A DNA stretch of 64,000 nt from [Muricauda] lutisoli (nom. illeg.) (GTDB lineage: Bacteria > Bacteroidota > Bacteroidia > Flavobacteriales > Flavobacteriaceae): the NCBI RefSeq assembly GCF_017313105.1, contig NZ_JAFLND010000002.1, forward strand, positions 310,001-374,000, written 5' to 3'. The translations under genes were made by a program, and so were the position numbers. Shown one piece after another: positions 7,523 to 15,275 of this stretch (positions are counted from its first letter, which is position 1; each line of letters starts with the position of its first letter). Under the pieces are notes generated by a model that worked only from the letters and a program-made list of their open reading frames with translations, searched no databases and was not told the DNA's origin.

Positions 7523-8524
7523 TCATAGCGACCCCAAAATTTTATCCATTACCCAACTGGTATGTAGCCCTTTTTTTCCTGTGGATGGATGTTCCCCATT
7601 TCCCATTAAGTGGTTTTTGATATTCTCCACATGAAACTCCTGAATATGCTCGGGATGTGGAATTTCAAGCACTTGATGTCCAGATGCACTTTCAAGTTCA
7701 ATTGGGGCCTCGTCCAAAACCGCAAATCGGATGCTACCCTCGGAACCGAATATCTCAACCTTGTCCGTTCGATGAAAGGTGCCAAAATTCCAATTTCCTG
7801 TTCCCGTAGCACCTCCGTTGTGTATCCAATTGGCCGAAACTGAATCAAAAGCAGAATATAGCCCCAGTTGGTTGGCCGCAAAACCTTTCGCCTCAACTAT
7901 ATCGCCTAAAAGAAAGTTGAACAGGTCCAATCCATGACTGGCCAAATCATCAAAATAACCCCCTTTGGCAATGGCTGCATCGGTGCGCCAATTGTATTGT
8001 TTGCTCAAATCGATTTCGTTTGGGGCCTTGGTCTTTTGCCAATGTATATGCCTAACCTCGCCTATCCGACCATTATCCAGCCATTGTTTTATTTGCAAAA
8101 AGCGGGGCAAAGAACGGCGGTAGTATGCGATAAACAACGGAATTCCCTTTGCTTCAAATGCTTCGAAAATGGCCAAACTGTCAGCATAATTGGGCGCCAT
8201 TGGCTTTTCCACACAGCAAGGCTTTCCTGCTGCCGCAACCTTTAGTGCATAGAGCTTATGGGTGTCCGGAGGTGTAGCTAGGTAAACGGCATCGATATTG
8301 GGGTTGTTGATTACTTCATCAGCATTGGTCACCCATTCTTGTATATGGTGCCTTTTGGCATAATCCTCGGCCTTTTCGGAGTTGCGTCTCATTACCATAT
8401 CCACACGGAACCCAGAAGTGTTCTTGTATGCGGGCACGCTCTTTTTTTCAGCTACGCTGCCACAACCGATCACACCCCACCGGAGGGGTAGCTCTTCAGA
8501 AAAATGAAAACGGGATTCTGCCAT
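7523..8524 (-). CDS. Gfo/Idh/MocA-family oxidoreductase
   Basis: This 333-residue NAD(P)-dependent dehydrogenase acts on a sugar or related polyol. The Rossmann motif is LRWGVIGCGSVAEKKSVPA, the conserved dyad is EKPMAPNYADS near residue 106, and the C-terminal domain carries GGYFDDLASHGLDLFNFLLG with the usual Asp and His. The length is standard. It stands alone on the minus strand between the convergent aldo/keto reductase and the thiamine-linked TonB receptor. The exact substrate is unknown. Confidence 0.92.
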   Translation of the reverse strand: MAESRFHFSEELPLRWGVIGCGSVAEKKSVPAYKNTSGFRVDMVMRRNSEKAEDYAKRHHIQEWVTNADEVINNPNIDAVYLATPPDTHKLYALKVAAAGKPCCVEKPMAPNYADSLAIFEAFEAKGIPLFIAYYRRSLPRFLQIKQWLDNGRIGEVRHIHWQKTKAPNEIDLSKQYNWRTDAAIAKGGYFDDLASHGLDLFNFLLGDIVEAKGFAANQLGLYSAFDSVSANWIHNGGATGTGNWNFGTFHRTDKVEIFGSEGSIRFAVLDEAPIELESASGHQVLEIPHPEHIQEFHVENIKNHLMGNGEHPSTGKKGLHTSWVMDKILGSL

Positions 8525-8624
8525 TGCGTTAAATGTACAGAATCCCGTTAAAAGTTATAGGACTTAAAACACGGTTCCCTATGCAAAACCCTTCTGGATT
8601 TTCCTCGAACTGATGCTTTTCCCT

Positions 8625-10874
8625 TTAAAAATTAATTGTTGCTCCTAACAAGAAGTTGATTCCTGCTTGAGGATAATATCCAGTACCTTCAATAGTTGTG
8701 ATGGTTCCAGGATTGGAGTAGTCATCATCAAAAGTGTAGAAATATCCGTTGGAAACAATGTCGGCGTCAAAAATGTTGTTCACCAAACCAGATAGTACAA
8801 TACTTTTTACAAATGAATTGGTGTTGATGGTATACTGCACATTGAAATCCGTTTGTGTGTAACTGTCCAAAACGGAAGTCTCGGAATCGATGTTGCCCAT
8901 ATATTGCTTGCCAACAAACTTTGACAACAATGAGACTTGAAAGTTCTCCTTGGGCATATAAGAAATAACATTGCCAGCAATTAGTTGCGGTGAATAAGCA
9001 ATATGTGTATTCCCCAAATTTTGAAGTTCTCCATCACGCTCAAAAAAGAAATCAATGTTTCTGTTATCACTCAAGGCAATGTTAGGCCTCCATTGGAACG
9101 AATTGGATATGTTCAAATTAGCCTCGATTTCGAGACCCAAGCGATAACTGTCGCCCACATTGGACCTTAACGGAGCACCAACATCGTTTAATTCCCCTGT
9201 CAGCACCAATTGATCTTTATAACGCATGTAGTACACGTTGGTGTTCAATTGAAAACTTGGTGAAACATATCTCCAACCCAGCTCAAAATCGTTGAGTTTT
9301 TCCGGTTTTGGACTTCCACTCTCATAATCGTTGCGATTAGGCTCGCGATTGGCCCTTGCATAAGAGAAATAGAAATTGTTGTTACGGTTCAAATCAAAGG
9401 TGATTCCGGCCTTTGGATTAAAAAAGTTGAACGAATCATCTACCAATCCTGTATCATCACCATTGGCCTGGTAAGTAACCCCACGATATTGGACATCCCC
9501 GAACAAAGACCATTGATCTGTTAACTTAAAGTTGGCCTTGGTATACACGTTGAAATCCGTTTTGGTGGAAGTATCATCGTAATACCTGTCCCTGATTTCG
9601 CTATTGCCGGCATACTCGGCCCAAATAATTTCACCAAAATGATCTCCCTTATACTCGTTATAACCGCCTCCCAAAATCAGTTCCAGATTGTCACTGTTGT
9701 AGGTTGCTGAAAAAATGGTTCCGTAAAAATCATTGTCCAACCATCGGCGACGTATCAAATCTGTGGTTTCCACCAACTCACCGTTTACCGTAATCGGTTC
9801 CAAACCATAGGTGGCAAAATCATCGTCCTCCCTATATTGCTCAAAAAAGCCTCTACCTCGGGTGTAGTGCACCGCCAAATGGGTGTCCCAAGCAGGGTTC
9901 CAAGTTTCGTACCAATGCAGTTGAAAATGGTCTTGCTTGTAGTTGTCTACTTCATTGTCGTAAAATTGTGTATTACCGTTATCATCGGTGTACGCCCCTG
10001 CCGAATTATAGGTACGATCGTTTTCCAACTGATCTGCTGTTATACCGTTCCACGCTTGATAGGTGATCTCGTGCCCTCCAAAAAGCAAAGCTTTAACCAA
10101 AGTGTTGTCATCATTATAAACACCTTGAAGAAAATAGCCGTCCAATTCTGAAGATGCCCTGTCCACATAACCATCGGAAGTTACCCGCGACAATCGCCCG
10201 GAAAACTCAAAGTGGTCGTTCAACAAACCTGTACTGAACTTTATATTGTTCCGTAACGTATTAAAACTGCCCACAGAAGACGAAATTGTGGCATAAGCCT
10301 CTTCTGAAAAGGCATCCGTTAGCATGTTTAAGCTTGCCCCGAAGGCTCCTGCCCCATTTGTGGAAGTCCCTACACCACGCTGTAACTGCAAACTTTGTGT
10401 AGAGGAGGCAAAATCGGGCATGTTCACCCAAAAGGTTCCCTGCGATTCGGCATCGTTGTAAGGCACACCATTGATGGTCACATTTACCCTTGTGGCATCG
10501 CTTCCACGAACCCTAATACTTGTGTAGCCCACTCCTGCACCGGCATCGGAAGTAGTCACTACAGCTGGCATAAAGTTCATCAAGATAGGTATGTCCTGAC
10601 CTAGGTTCCGTGGTGCCAGCTCTACCTTGTCCAAATCGGAAAAAGTGATCGGAAAATCCTTGGTTACCCTAACGGCTTGTACCAATACTTCATCAAGTAC
10701 CACTTTTTGGCCTTCAAGACTGTCAATGGGTTCTTCTTGTGCGCTGGCAGTCAATGCCACGCCAATAAAGGCCATTGTTGTGCATAAGTTTTTAATGTAA
10801 TTACGATGGTTGTTTTGCGTCGGTCGCAATGAGCCCGAAAAGGCTCTTTTTTGAATAATTGAATAGAGTTTCAT
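8625..10874 (-). CDS. TonB-dependent receptor under TPP riboswitch control, probable thiamine uptake
   Basis: This 749-residue outer-membrane receptor has a signal sequence (cleavage near TASA-Q), a plug domain (about 50-165: DEVLVQAVRVTKDFPITFSD, IRVRGSDATRVNVTINGVPYND, GVGTSTNGAGAFGASLNM) and a C-terminal barrel ending in GATINF with a terminal Phe. A TPP riboswitch lies in its leader at 10968-11051. Riboswitch-controlled receptors of this kind in Bacteroidota are assigned to thiamine or thiamine-compound import, and the PnuT-type operon 0.7 kb upstream on the same strand supports this. The cargo is inferred from regulation, not from the barrel sequence. The start at 10874 gives an unusually long, basic region before the signal's hydrophobic core. 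Confidence 0.88.
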   Translation of the reverse strand: MKLYSIIQKRAFSGSLRPTQNNHRNYIKNLCTTMAFIGVALTASAQEEPIDSLEGQKVVLDEVLVQAVRVTKDFPITFSDLDKVELAPRNLGQDIPILMNFMPAVVTTSDAGAGVGYTSIRVRGSDATRVNVTINGVPYNDAESQGTFWVNMPDFASSTQSLQLQRGVGTSTNGAGAFGASLNMLTDAFSEEAYATISSSVGSFNTLRNNIKFSTGLLNDHFEFSGRLSRVTSDGYVDRASSELDGYFLQGVYNDDNTLVKALLFGGHEITYQAWNGITADQLENDRTYNSAGAYTDDNGNTQFYDNEVDNYKQDHFQLHWYETWNPAWDTHLAVHYTRGRGFFEQYREDDDFATYGLEPITVNGELVETTDLIRRRWLDNDFYGTIFSATYNSDNLELILGGGYNEYKGDHFGEIIWAEYAGNSEIRDRYYDDTSTKTDFNVYTKANFKLTDQWSLFGDVQYRGVTYQANGDDTGLVDDSFNFFNPKAGITFDLNRNNNFYFSYARANREPNRNDYESGSPKPEKLNDFELGWRYVSPSFQLNTNVYYMRYKDQLVLTGELNDVGAPLRSNVGDSYRLGLEIEANLNISNSFQWRPNIALSDNRNIDFFFERDGELQNLGNTHIAYSPQLIAGNVISYMPKENFQVSLLSKFVGKQYMGNIDSETSVLDSYTQTDFNVQYTINTNSFVKSIVLSGLVNNIFDADIVSNGYFYTFDDDYSNPGTITTIEGTGYYPQAGINFLLGATINF

Positions 10875-10967
10875 CCGTAAAAAGGTTACGAATAAAAGGG
10901 GTCATTATTCTTTGTTAGTAATTGATTGTTGTTTCTAAAAGAAACATAGAAATTCCAAGATGCGGCT

Positions 10968-11051
10968 TGCGCATTCCCTTGGCAGCATTACCCGCCCAGG
11001 TTCATTGGGTATAATCTCAGCCTTTTTGGTAAAAAGCACCCCTTTGAGATG
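10968..11051 (-). promoter_or_regulatory. TPP riboswitch (THI element)
   Basis: On the minus strand the conserved TPP aptamer blocks occur in order: GGGGTGC, then GGCTGAGA, ACCC, GAACCTG, CGGGTAATGC and AAGGGAA. A short GCAT/ATGC pairing closes P1. It ends about 95 bases before the receptor start. High TPP should reduce receptor expression. The expression platform probably lies between 10880 and 10960, where a GTTTC/GAAAC hairpin is visible, but I cannot resolve whether control is on translation or termination. Confidence 0.93.
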
Positions 11052-11054
11052 CGA

Positions 11055-11062
11055 CAAATGTA
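11055..11062 (-). promoter_or_regulatory. -7 element of the TPP-riboswitch transcript
   Basis: TACATTTG on the minus strand matches TAnnTTTG and would start transcription close to the 5' edge of the TPP aptamer. Confidence 0.6.
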
Positions 11063-11104
11063 AGGTGCGCTAATTGATTTTCATAAAAAAATCAGCTAAA
11101 AAAA

Positions 11105-11128
11105 GAGAGGCTGCCAAAGCAGCCTCTC
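11105..11128 (-). terminator. Intrinsic terminator after the 45-residue membrane protein gene
   Basis: The stem GAGAGGCTGC has a CAAA loop and is followed on the minus strand by a run of T. It closes whatever transcript covers 11206-11343 and isolates it from the riboswitch promoter. Confidence 0.8.
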
Positions 11129-11205
11129 ATTATTGCCAATAAATGGTCACAAGGAAAAAAGACCATGGTACAGATTGGCAGAAATGGATAATACGTGGTT
11201 AGTGT

Positions 11206-11343
11206 TTACATAGCATTATCCTGATTTTTTATATTCTTGTTCCTGTTTCTGTTTCTGTTTCTGTTTCTCAAGTATGATATTAAAATATAAAGTGCCAACA
11301 CCAGCGATAACAGATTGAAAAACAGGACTATTTTATAAAACAT
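11206..11343 (-). CDS. 45-residue single-pass membrane protein with Arg-Asn repeats
   Basis: ATG at 11343 opens a 45-codon frame. A hydrophobic helix (residues 5-24, IVLFFNLLSLVLALYILISY) is followed by five RN dipeptides in a row and a polar tail ending NQDNAM. The repeats come from four copies of a 6-base unit at 11231-11256, so their number may vary by slippage. The frame ends in TAA and an intrinsic terminator follows 78 bases on. No homologue is known to me. It is more convincing than random because it fills the gap between two terminators on the coding strand. Within the 707-base gap 10875-11581 this and the riboswitch are the only clear features. Confidence 0.5.
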   Translation of the reverse strand: MFYKIVLFFNLLSLVLALYILISYLRNRNRNRNRNKNIKNQDNAM

Positions 11344-11380
11344 ATTTATGCTGTTGCCTATAGTTTTCGGACCTTACGAA

Positions 11381-11405
11381 AAGAAAGCCGTACAAAATGC
11401 ACGGC
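11381..11405 (-). terminator. Hairpin with U-rich 3' flank, possible terminator or small RNA end
   Basis: On the minus strand GCCGTGCA pairs with TGTACGGC around a TTT loop, with flanking AAGAG/CTTT pairs, and TTTCTTTT follows. No coding frame is seen between it and the DUF4301 terminator at 11560, so it could end a short non-coding transcript. Confidence 0.45.
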
Positions 11406-11538
11406 CTCTTACCAAATCAACCAACCTAGTTGAGACAACCCGCAAGGATCATCAAAATTTAATCATGTCATCGAAAACAATTTCGAATATACTTGTAAGA
11501 CACACTTTTTATTAACAGGTCACATTTGGCAATAAAAA

Positions 11539-11560
11539 AACCCACTTATGAAAGTGGGTT
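11539..11560 (-). terminator. Intrinsic terminator of the YkoF-like/PnuT/DUF4301 operon
   Basis: AACCCACTT pairs with AAGTGGGTT around an ATGA loop, followed on the minus strand by TTTTTTTATT. It is 22 bases past the DUF4301 stop. Confidence 0.85.
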
Positions 11561-11581
11561 CAATTTATTGTTTCTTGGTTT

Positions 11582-13117
11582 TTAAGCTTGATGCGTTGGT
11601 TTTAAAAGGTCGTTAACCGTTTTTACCGGGTTAAAGGTGACCAAGGGCACTTCCACAAAAATGGTATTCCAAAAAGCCATGGCACCGTTCCACAAACCTG
11701 GTAGCTCCAATGCTTTCAGTTCCTTTCCTTCTTTGGTTTTCCCGGTGATGAAACCTTGCTTTGGATCTACATAATCCAAAAGATTGAACTTTTCCCCTTT
11801 GTGGTTTCGAACGCCACATACCAAGTCTACTGGATTGAAATGTGTCGCATTTTGCATAATTGCAGCTTGTTCCTTATCATCCATATCAATCTGGGCGGAC
11901 TCAATTATTTGAAGGGAAATGTTGCCATCGGCATCTTTGATCCAAAAAGGACCTCCTCCAGGCTCTCCTTCGTTCTTTACCATTCCACAAATGCGAATCG
12001 GCCGATCAATGCTGTCCTTCAAAACCGATTTTTGCTCATCTACACTTAAACCATCATAATTATTGGGCATGCGCACATTGAGGTCTTTTTCTAAAAATGC
12101 CTTTATCTCATCAGCCTTTTCTATAGACACATCGCCCTCTAAAAGCTTGGCATATGCAAAGGCTTTATCCTGGACTTTTTTAAGAACGCCCGCCAACATT
12201 TTTTTACTGTTGGACACGGTCTCCAAATTTTTATCGATCACCACATTGTCTATATTCTTGATGAAGATGATATCAGCATCCTGATCGTTCAGGTTTTCAA
12301 TCAGTGCCCCATGTCCCCCGGGACGGAACAAAATGGAACCATCGCTGTTTTTGAAGGGCTTGTTGTCCATATCCACCGCAATGGTATCGGTGGAAGGTTT
12401 TTGATTGGAGTAAGATATGTCGAACTTGGTATCTGTTTTCTTCGATACTTTTGGACCTACCAATGCTTCTTCTTTGGCAAACATCTCATCGTGCTGTTCC
12501 GATACGGTAAAATGAAGATTGGCTTTACCCTTTGTTTTGGCATAGAGAGCTGCTTCTTTTAAATGTTCCTCGAACGGGGTTGCCGTACCTGTATCATATT
12601 TATGGAATGGCAAAAGGCCTTTGGGATAAAATCCGTAGTTAAGACCGCTCTCCATCAACATTTCCTTTACAAAAAGATAGGCTTCTTCATCCTTGCTGGA
12701 GGCTTTGCCCTCTATTCTGGACATGATCAAATCATAAAAGGGAAAATCGGAAAGATTTTCAGTAAACTTTTTCGCATCGGTATCACCCGTGCGTTCTAGG
12801 TATTCGGATAGTTTTTCTTTTGATGGGTCATAGCTGTCCAGGAAATTGAACATCGCCTTGAACATCCTGGATGCCGCTCCTGAAGCGGGTACAAACTTTA
12901 ATAAATCAAGGTTTCCCCTGTGGTCTTCAAAATATTGGAGAAGATCCAGCTGCTCCTTTTCCGAGAACCGAAGTATCCCGTTGCCAACCACTGCGGCCTG
13001 CGAGAGGGTCACAAAAGGGATACCTTCTTTGAATGTTTGTATTTGATTTTCTACTTTTTCTTTTGAAATTCCTTTGGAATCCAGTTGTTCCAAGTCTTTA
13101 GGACTTAATTCGATCAT
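11582..13117 (-). CDS. DUF4301 family protein
   Basis: This 511-residue protein matches the Bacteroidota family DUF4301 in length and in motifs such as FVPASGAASRMFK near residue 77 and LFRPGGHGALIENLN near 264. The GASRMFK and RPGGHGAL stretches look like phosphate-binding turns of a nucleotidyltransferase-like fold, but this is by eye. No function is established to my knowledge. Its start overlaps the end of the NadR-like kinase gene by 20 bases, so it is the last gene of a coupled operon and is followed by a terminator. Context suggests a link to vitamin or nucleotide salvage. Confidence 0.85.
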   Translation of the reverse strand: MIELSPKDLEQLDSKGISKEKVENQIQTFKEGIPFVTLSQAAVVGNGILRFSEKEQLDLLQYFEDHRGNLDLLKFVPASGAASRMFKAMFNFLDSYDPSKEKLSEYLERTGDTDAKKFTENLSDFPFYDLIMSRIEGKASSKDEEAYLFVKEMLMESGLNYGFYPKGLLPFHKYDTGTATPFEEHLKEAALYAKTKGKANLHFTVSEQHDEMFAKEEALVGPKVSKKTDTKFDISYSNQKPSTDTIAVDMDNKPFKNSDGSILFRPGGHGALIENLNDQDADIIFIKNIDNVVIDKNLETVSNSKKMLAGVLKKVQDKAFAYAKLLEGDVSIEKADEIKAFLEKDLNVRMPNNYDGLSVDEQKSVLKDSIDRPIRICGMVKNEGEPGGGPFWIKDADGNISLQIIESAQIDMDDKEQAAIMQNATHFNPVDLVCGVRNHKGEKFNLLDYVDPKQGFITGKTKEGKELKALELPGLWNGAMAFWNTIFVEVPLVTFNPVKTVNDLLKPTHQA

Positions 13118-13679
13118 GTTTTTGGAGAAGTTTATCTATGTGTTCTATTGCTGTGGAAAGCCTTGACGCTTTATCCCCCCTTAAATTAATGAATTTCCTG
13201 TTATTTTTCTCCAATGCATCCTTGAAATGCGCAAACATTCGTTCTCTTTCGTCCGGTTTGTCGCGTAAATCGTCCGCGACCCAAGGCGTATCAATGTACG
13301 TTAAGAAGTATAGGTCGTAGGTGTTTTGTAGGGCATATTTTTCTATAAGCGGATCACAGGTACTGTCATAATATGCTTCGGAGTACACCTTGGTCTCCAA
13401 AAGATCGGTATCACAGATAAGCACTTTATTGGCTTTTTTTGCCAATTGGTTCTCCAACCGCATTTGTCCATAAGCAATGGGCAACAAATCGTGTGGCTCG
13501 CAGGTTTTTTGCTCCCTATCCCATTTATCCTGAAGATATTCACGGGCATATTCGGGCACCCATTCGGTCCGGTAATGTTCCGCCAATTGTTTGGACAATG
13601 TTGTCTTGCCCGTTGATTCCGGTCCAAAAAGGACGACTTTTATGAGGTTTGTGGGCTGTTGGCCAAGTTTTTCTTCCAT
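13098..13679 (-). CDS. NadR-like P-loop kinase (ribosylnicotinamide or thiamine kinase candidate)
   Basis: From the ATG at 13679 this is a 193-residue P-loop protein: Walker A in VVLFGPESTGKTTLSKQL, a WVPEYAREYL segment after it, and VLICDTDLLETKVYSE as the Walker B-like strand. It resembles the ribosylnicotinamide kinase domain of NadR without the adenylyltransferase part. It overlaps the transporter gene by 40 bases and DUF4301 by 20. In NAD salvage such a kinase traps nicotinamide riboside; next to a YkoF-like thiamine-binding protein and a TPP-controlled receptor it may instead act on thiamine. Sequence alone does not decide between them. A longer upstream frame exists but lies wholly inside the transporter gene. 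Confidence 0.82.
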   Translation of the reverse strand: MEEKLGQQPTNLIKVVLFGPESTGKTTLSKQLAEHYRTEWVPEYAREYLQDKWDREQKTCEPHDLLPIAYGQMRLENQLAKKANKVLICDTDLLETKVYSEAYYDSTCDPLIEKYALQNTYDLYFLTYIDTPWVADDLRDKPDERERMFAHFKDALEKNNRKFINLRGDKASRLSTAIEHIDKLLQKHDRIKS

Positions 13680-14275
13680 GCTAGATATCCCTGTATAGCT
13701 AGAACAGTAAAAATGAGGTATTGTAAAGAGAACATTCCCCATCCCCTATAGGCATACAAAGGTACGGTTATTAAATCACCCAAAATCCAAAGCGTCCAGT
13801 TTTCCAATTTTTTATTGGCCATATACCACATCGCGGTAAAGAAAACGCCCGAGGTAAAAATATCCACATAATTGGTAGGACCGATTTCTGCACCAAATGC
13901 TTTGTACACTCCGTAGGTAACCAACATCGTAAGCAGAAAAAAGCCCAAGCCCACCCATTTTTCCTTGGTACTGGTTCTCGAAACATGGACTATATGCTCC
14001 CTATTGTCTTTTCTTCTAGCCCAATTCCACCATCCGTAAATACTCATGATGGAATAGTAGAAGTTCATCATCATATCGCCGTAAAGGCGGTCTACAAGAA
14101 ATATATAGGTGGTTATCACCGTAGCGACCAAACCTGTTGGATATACTAAAATATCTTCCCTTTTGGCGTAGACCACACTGGCTATCCCGAAGAAAAAAGC
14201 CGTGGCCTCAAGAATGATCAGGGATAGTTCCCGGTCTTCGTAGGGACCGAGGAAAAAATCAAAAATGGGGTTCAT
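13640..14275 (-). CDS. PnuC-family vitamin transporter (PnuT-like)
   Basis: This 211-residue inner-membrane protein has about seven hydrophobic segments and the family stretches YPTGLVATVITTYIF, YYSIMSIYGWWNW and WTLWILGDLITVPLYAYRG. PnuC relatives carry nicotinamide riboside (PnuC) or thiamine (PnuT) by facilitated diffusion, with trapping by a cytoplasmic kinase. The kinase gene overlaps this one by 40 bases. Thiamine is favoured here because the gene before it encodes a YkoF/MTH1187-type thiamine-binding protein and a TPP-riboswitch receptor lies downstream, but nicotinamide riboside remains possible. Confidence 0.88.
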   Translation of the reverse strand: MNPIFDFFLGPYEDRELSLIILEATAFFFGIASVVYAKREDILVYPTGLVATVITTYIFLVDRLYGDMMMNFYYSIMSIYGWWNWARRKDNREHIVHVSRTSTKEKWVGLGFFLLTMLVTYGVYKAFGAEIGPTNYVDIFTSGVFFTAMWYMANKKLENWTLWILGDLITVPLYAYRGWGMFSLQYLIFTVLAIQGYLAWKKNLANSPQTS

Positions 14276-14519
14276 ATTCGCTTCGGTCGGATTTTACCAC
14301 TTTCATGGTGAGTACCACATGGTCCAAATTCTCAAAACTTTCTTTGATCTCGGAATTGAGCAATTCCATCACCTTATCATAATCACCAAAAACCTGCGTG
14401 CTCAAGGGGTTTTCCAAAATGGCAAGTCCAGAATCGCGCAACTTTTTGATAAAGTCAATGATTGGCGCTTCAAAATCGTCCTGAAGGGGAGACAAAGTAA
14501 GTTCAACGGATATTTTCAT
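14259..14519 (-). CDS. YkoF/MTH1187-type thiamine-binding protein
   Basis: This 86-residue protein fits the single-domain MTH1187/YkoF superfamily (DUF77): MKISVELTLSPLQDDFEAPI, FIKKLRDSGLAILENPLSTQVFGDYDKVMELLN, and HVVLTMKVVKSDR. Members bind thiamine or hydroxymethylpyrimidine at a dimer interface. The gene overlaps the PnuC/PnuT-like transporter start by 17 bases, so the two are probably translated together. It opens the overlapping four-gene unit. No riboswitch is seen in the 41 bases before it. Confidence 0.82.
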   Translation of the reverse strand: MKISVELTLSPLQDDFEAPIIDFIKKLRDSGLAILENPLSTQVFGDYDKVMELLNSEIKESFENLDHVVLTMKVVKSDRSEYEPHF

Positions 14520-14560
14520 GGTCAGTTATAATTTCAGGGTAAAACTACGAAAAGGAATCA

Positions 14561-15202
14561 TCATCCTCCCATCATTTTTAAGGCATACACACAAGTAAAT
14601 CCTTCAAACTCCATGAATTGAACTTCGTAATGCGATTTTTTTCCTTGATACATGATTTCTGCCACTGTTCGCGTATCCTCGAAAGAGAAATCGATAACAT
14701 TGATATGCCTTAGAAAACTCAACCCTCGTTGTGCATAAATCTTGTACAGGGACTCCTTGGCTCCCCAAACAATGGTCAATTTTCGCATCAAGGCCTCGGT
14801 ATTGGCCAGGGTTTTGTATTCTTGAATCGGCGTAAATTTGTGGGCGATCCTAAGAATTTTATCTCGCTGCATCTCAATATCGATGCCTACCTCATCGGTT
14901 TCGCTTATAATTATGCCCGTAAAGTTGTGCGAATGTGTAATGGAAATATATTTCCCATCTTTAAGGTGCGGTTTTCCAAAGTCATCATAATACAGGTCGT
15001 GATCTACATAACCCGCCTCCGCCATAAGATGACGGATACTTAAAAAAGCCCTTCGGTGTGCTTCCGATTTCATCCCGTCCATACGGTTTTGGCAGTGCTC
15101 CGTAAGCTCCACATCCTTAGCAAGTTCAATCTCTGGCTCAGTCACCTTCCAGATATAAACGGAAGTGGTCGGGGAAACTGTTATTGTTTTGTAAACGGGC
15201 AT
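14561..15202 (-). CDS. 4'-phosphopantetheinyl transferase superfamily protein
   Basis: This enzyme moves phosphopantetheine from CoA to a carrier-protein Ser. The Sfp-type signatures are present: KYISITHSHNFTGIIISETDEVGIDIE, with the metal-binding GIDIE, and the downstream WGAKESLYK. From the ATG at 15202 the length is 213 residues; a TTG two codons earlier also opens the frame. It lies 41 bases upstream of the thiamine-linked operon on the same strand and may be transcribed with it. It is divergent from ahcY. The target carrier protein (fatty acid or secondary metabolism) cannot be told. Confidence 0.9.
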   Translation of the reverse strand: MPVYKTITVSPTTSVYIWKVTEPEIELAKDVELTEHCQNRMDGMKSEAHRRAFLSIRHLMAEAGYVDHDLYYDDFGKPHLKDGKYISITHSHNFTGIIISETDEVGIDIEMQRDKILRIAHKFTPIQEYKTLANTEALMRKLTIVWGAKESLYKIYAQRGLSFLRHINVIDFSFEDTRTVAEIMYQGKKSHYEVQFMEFEGFTCVYALKMMGG

Positions 15203-15224
15203 CAACAAAAGTTAAGTGAATTCG

Positions 15225-15232
15225 TATCTTTG
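15225..15232 (+). promoter_or_regulatory. -7 element of ahcY
   Basis: TATCTTTG matches TAnnTTTG exactly. Transcription would start near 15239, downstream of a longer possible reading frame start at 15216, which supports ATG 15276 as the true ahcY start. Confidence 0.7.
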
Positions 15233-15275
15233 TGCACTGTTTAAGCGAAGCTACAAAAGTAAATTTATAAAAAGT

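Noticed and set aside
11231..11256. Short tandem repeat considered as a CRISPR or satellite array
   Set aside because: The unit is only 6 bases with four copies and no spacers; it encodes Arg-Asn pairs in a small gene.
15216..15275. A 20-codon N-terminal extension of ahcY
   Set aside because: It begins before the -7 element and the predicted transcription start, and it does not match the family.
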